Shown here: positions 57,051 through 60,000 of the stretch, piece after piece
Layout: each line of letters opens with the position of its first letter
Position numbering within the stretch: position 1 is the first letter of the stretch
From: Symbiodinium natans
Taxonomy: Eukaryota; Sar; Dinophyceae; Suessiales; Symbiodiniaceae
DNA: 60,000 nt
Reading direction: 5' to 3'
Assembly (NCBI GenBank): GCA_905221605.1
Contig: CAJNDS010000805.1
Span: 1-60,000, forward strand
Notes under the pieces: generated by a model
What the model was told of the DNA's origin: nothing
The model's database searches: none
What the model saw: only the letters and a program-made list of their open reading frames with translations
Made by a program: the position numbers and the translations under genes

Positions 57051-59579
57051 CTACATTTGGAAAGATTCTGCATGTACGTGGACATGCGTGCCTGTCCCGG
57101 GGTCGCTATACATCTTGGCTGCTTTCAGGCTGTCATCAACCAGAGCCCCGGGACCACAAACGAAAACACCGATGTCCAGAATTTCTCGCTTCAGTGCGCT
57201 CTGCGCAGCAGACCCAACAATCTCCGGAATGTTTGGACGACCTTTCAAAACGTAGGGAGGCAGGACGTCCGCGGTCTTTCCTGAGCTGTCTTGGGATATC
57301 GCAGTCGGTTTTGCTTGTGCATGTCTGATTCTTGAATACAAATGAAGAGACTTGATATGTGTATATACATATATGCAGAGCCTCTGCATCTGGTCCATAG
57401 ACCGCCTACGCTTGCTTGATAGGTTGCATTGTTGAGCCGCGAAATACGGAGGTCCGATACACTTGCCTGTGGCTTTTTGCGTGAGAAGCCTACTTTTGGT
57501 CAAAAGGCCTTCCGCACCCGACGGACCTTTTACCCTTTTACATGTCGCAGACCAATCACATCAATAGTTGTGCAGTACTCTATGGTATGCGGACAGCATT
57601 GCCAAAAGGCCCCCCTCCAAAAGTGCAAGCCTCACTGTATTGGGTTGGGGTTTCGGATTCATAGCATGCATCACACATACAGTCACATACAGTCACATAC
57701 AGGTTCTTCTGGCTTGTCGAAATAGCTACAGCTACAGAAACAGCCCCCACACTTGGTCTTCTGTATGGCTGGCTTTGCACGCACGCATCTGTGAGCTGCC
57801 CTTTAGGGCAACTTGTTGGCCCTTTCTAGGGCCCCTTGAGGGCCAGTTTAGGGTTTATAGGCTTTACCGGTTTAGAGCCATTGAAAGGTTACGAGTAGTG
57901 GTGCTCGCGTTGGTGTATTCTTTGTTCTCTGGGCTTTGGGGTCCCCGGAAGTGGGTATGCATGCCAGCATGTATGGGTGTGTGTGTGTGTGTGCGCCAGT
58001 TGCAAATGCACTGCCAGACTGTACCGACTCCAAGGACCGAGTTGCCACTGTAGTGGATACGGCGATGGTCGGGATTTCTGTCAAAGTAAGCTCCACAGGC
58101 GCTGTTGAAGTACTCCCCAGAGATGTGCCTTTTTCGAAGGTTTGGGGCTTGGGCTTGGGCTCTCCATGGCATTCTGGCCTTGGCATCTTTATGCTGAGTA
58201 TAAGGCTCAGATGCCTACTGAGTGTTTCCATTTGCCAAGCTAAGTTGCTGGATGAGTGATGCACTTCGGCAGCTCCAAATCACGTAGACGTCCTGTCCGA
58301 GAGAGAATGAACCTCAAGACCTTCATCGCAAAGTGTTCTCCCCTGAGCATCTTCCAGGAAGTGAAATCAGCCATATAGAATCATCAAGAAAATTTTGTGG
58401 TGCTTCCATGCAACAGACTAGATAGCCAATCGCCATGGCCAAAACAACTTGATGGAATGAAGGACATGGACTTTCAGGCTAATCGTTTTCTGCGTGTCCC
58501 CCATCTTCTCAAAACAAGCCCTAAAGTTGCGCATGTTATTCGATGTTTCGGAGTTAGCATTTCTACATATACCCTAGTGTTCGCAAATGAGGAGCTGCCC
58601 AAGTGCAAACTGATGTCCATCTCCTACAAATGCTGCTCCCGCAGTTTGACTGTCGCTCATAGACTTTAAGCCTTTGCTAGAAACAATTTCGGAAACCAAA
58701 ATCTTCACCAGGGGTTTGGCACCAAGAATATCTGGCATGCCATATATGTATACAGACGTATATGTATATATGAAAAATGTTCTAAAACGTGTGTATATAT
58801 ATATATATGTGTATGCAGAAGTCCTTGCCGCCACGGATGAGGTGGGGCACCATGGATGCAGCAGGGGTAACCCCGACTCCGCCCACCACAAAGATGATAA
58901 CTCTCATGGCCTGCAGAAGCGCGATGGCCATTTTGGATAGGTACGGGTAGTTGCCTGAAGACTTTGGGAACTTTGGGTAGGGCTTCAGATTCTGAGCCAT
59001 GAGTCATGGCATAGAATCCAGAACTAAACTTCACTATCCCATAGCTTGATCGCAGAAGCCCGAAAAGCCACCTCCAACGCGCCACAAGACTGCAAAACCC
59101 TGAAACCTTTGAGCTAAGCCCTGAAAATACGCCCTGGAACAACAGGAGGGCCTGGCCTCCAGGCAGCCCAATCCTCCCCCATAGGGGCCCGACCTGATGT
59201 TTCAATGGGGAATTCGGGAATTGTCTAGGTATCGATATGGTTTTGAAGGTTAGGGGACGGGTTGAGGCAGTATCGGCGTGATTCAAGCACACGTAAAAAG
59301 ACAGGAGCACAAAGGATGCCAAAAATAAGCGTCCAGCGGCATGTAGAACGTCAAGGGGCGATTTGGGCTCGCCTGTGCGATCTTGTCTTGCAAGGCTTGC
59401 GTCCACGTCTTGCCGGGGCACACCTTCCACAAGAACTCGACCTTCGGCGGTCCCGTTACATTGAAGCCTAGATCCTGCACGTACGGCCTACATCCCCCCC
59501 AGTTCCGCTAGGCCAGCCCCCGTTCCCTCGCCCTCCCCCAAAAAAAAAGAGAGACAGACAGCGAGAGAGAGAGAGGAGA

Positions 59580-59610
<31 letters not shown>

Positions 59611-59729
59611 CGAGTGCACACAGTATGAAACCAGTATGAAACCACTGTGCCACACCATGCTGTAGTCCCACCTCGGCGTACTCCTTGTCCACGCCACCAC
59701 ACTTCCGCACGATGGCGGTGAAGGGATGG
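57051..59729 (-). CDS. Ferric reductase/NADPH oxidase-like flavocytochrome, C-terminal half (5' end beyond window)
   Basis: Cytosolic flavin and NAD(P)H-binding half of a membrane electron-transfer enzyme that reduces ferric iron or oxygen. Exons: 59,729-59,672 (HPFTAIVRKCGG, the FAD-binding HPFT motif); 59,441-59,373 (VEFLWKVCPGKTWTQALQDK, equivalent to the G-x-W-T segment); 59,193-59,157 (SGPYGGGLGCLE, the GPYG motif); 58,910-about 58,832 (FVVGGVGVTPAASMVPHL, pyridine-nucleotide glycine loop); 57,280-57,051 (GRPNIPEIVG...GVFVCGPGALVDD...HAESFQM and stop). The last exon holds the cysteine-proline NADPH motif and the short aromatic tail typical of the family. Phases link the 59,441, 59,193 and 58,910 exons through two GC-donor introns. 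One or more exons between 58,830 and 57,280 were not resolved. The heme-bearing transmembrane domain must lie beyond 60,000. I cannot tell ferric reductase from NADPH oxidase on this half alone. Confidence 0.85.
57667..57703. repeat. Short tandem repeat (CACATACAGT)n
   Basis: About three copies of the decamer in an intron of the flavocytochrome gene. Confidence 0.85.
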
Positions 59730-60000
59730 CTAAGTGCGGAGCCCGCATCCAAAGAGGCCACTGAGAGCCTCGGGTTGAAGCTGTAGGGTATTGCTGTAGG
59801 AGTTCTAGGGCGAAGGGCAATTCTTAGGGCTATTTCGGGCACCCTGAACTCATAGAAGCCCTACAGGCCTAGATTAGGCCGTTCGGATATGCCAGACATG
59901 GTACGCAATGGCTCAATGGTGGCAATCGTAGGGAAGGATGACACGAAACGGCGAGACTAGAAGGGAACTTTGCTATCGACAACAGAACCTAGAACTCTGC

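Overview
This looks like nuclear DNA of a dinoflagellate, though no taxon-specific marker such as a spliced-leader gene was found. All recognisable genes lie on the minus strand. They are cut into very short exons (12-277 nt), and the introns use GT, GC and occasionally GA donors with AG|G acceptors. Noncoding DNA is full of TTTAGGG-type heptamers and homopolymer runs. There is no bacterial-style operon, tRNA, rRNA or CRISPR array that I can see. Long open frames are misleading here, so I found genes by translating short stretches between plausible splice sites and matching them to conserved families.

Layout in the direction of transcription (high to low coordinates): (1) >60,000-57,051, C-terminal flavin/NAD(P)H half of a ferric reductase/NADPH oxidase-like flavocytochrome, 5' end outside the window. 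(2) about 56,700-44,750, a VWA5-like protein with an intact MIDAS. (3) 42,350-37,227, a calmodulin-like EF-hand gene whose first EF-hand was not found. (4) 35,512-33,291, a complete ubiquitin-eL40 fusion in eight exons. (5) about 31,400-18,545, a transportin (karyopherin beta-2) HEAT-repeat importin. (6) 17,632-about 13,209, a secreted flavin amine/polyamine oxidase. (7) about 6,186-1,266, a polytopic MFS-like membrane protein.

Between these lie orphan exons of unknown genes (10,977-11,053; 36,205-36,278; 39,727-39,804) and large stretches with no gene I can support (roughly 6,500-10,900, 11,060-13,000, 35,600-37,200). The latter hold a 21-bp heptamer-derived tandem repeat and a MITE-like inverted repeat. 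A perfect (TTTAGGG)n block sits inside the last calmodulin-like intron.

The genes have no shared pathway. Their common feature is same-strand orientation, which is typical of dinoflagellate unidirectional gene blocks. The most interesting material is architectural: mixed splice donors, microexons, similar sequence at both ends of some introns, and pervasive telomere-like heptamers. Exon boundaries given as exact are those where family homology and reading phase agree; those marked 'about' are approximate.
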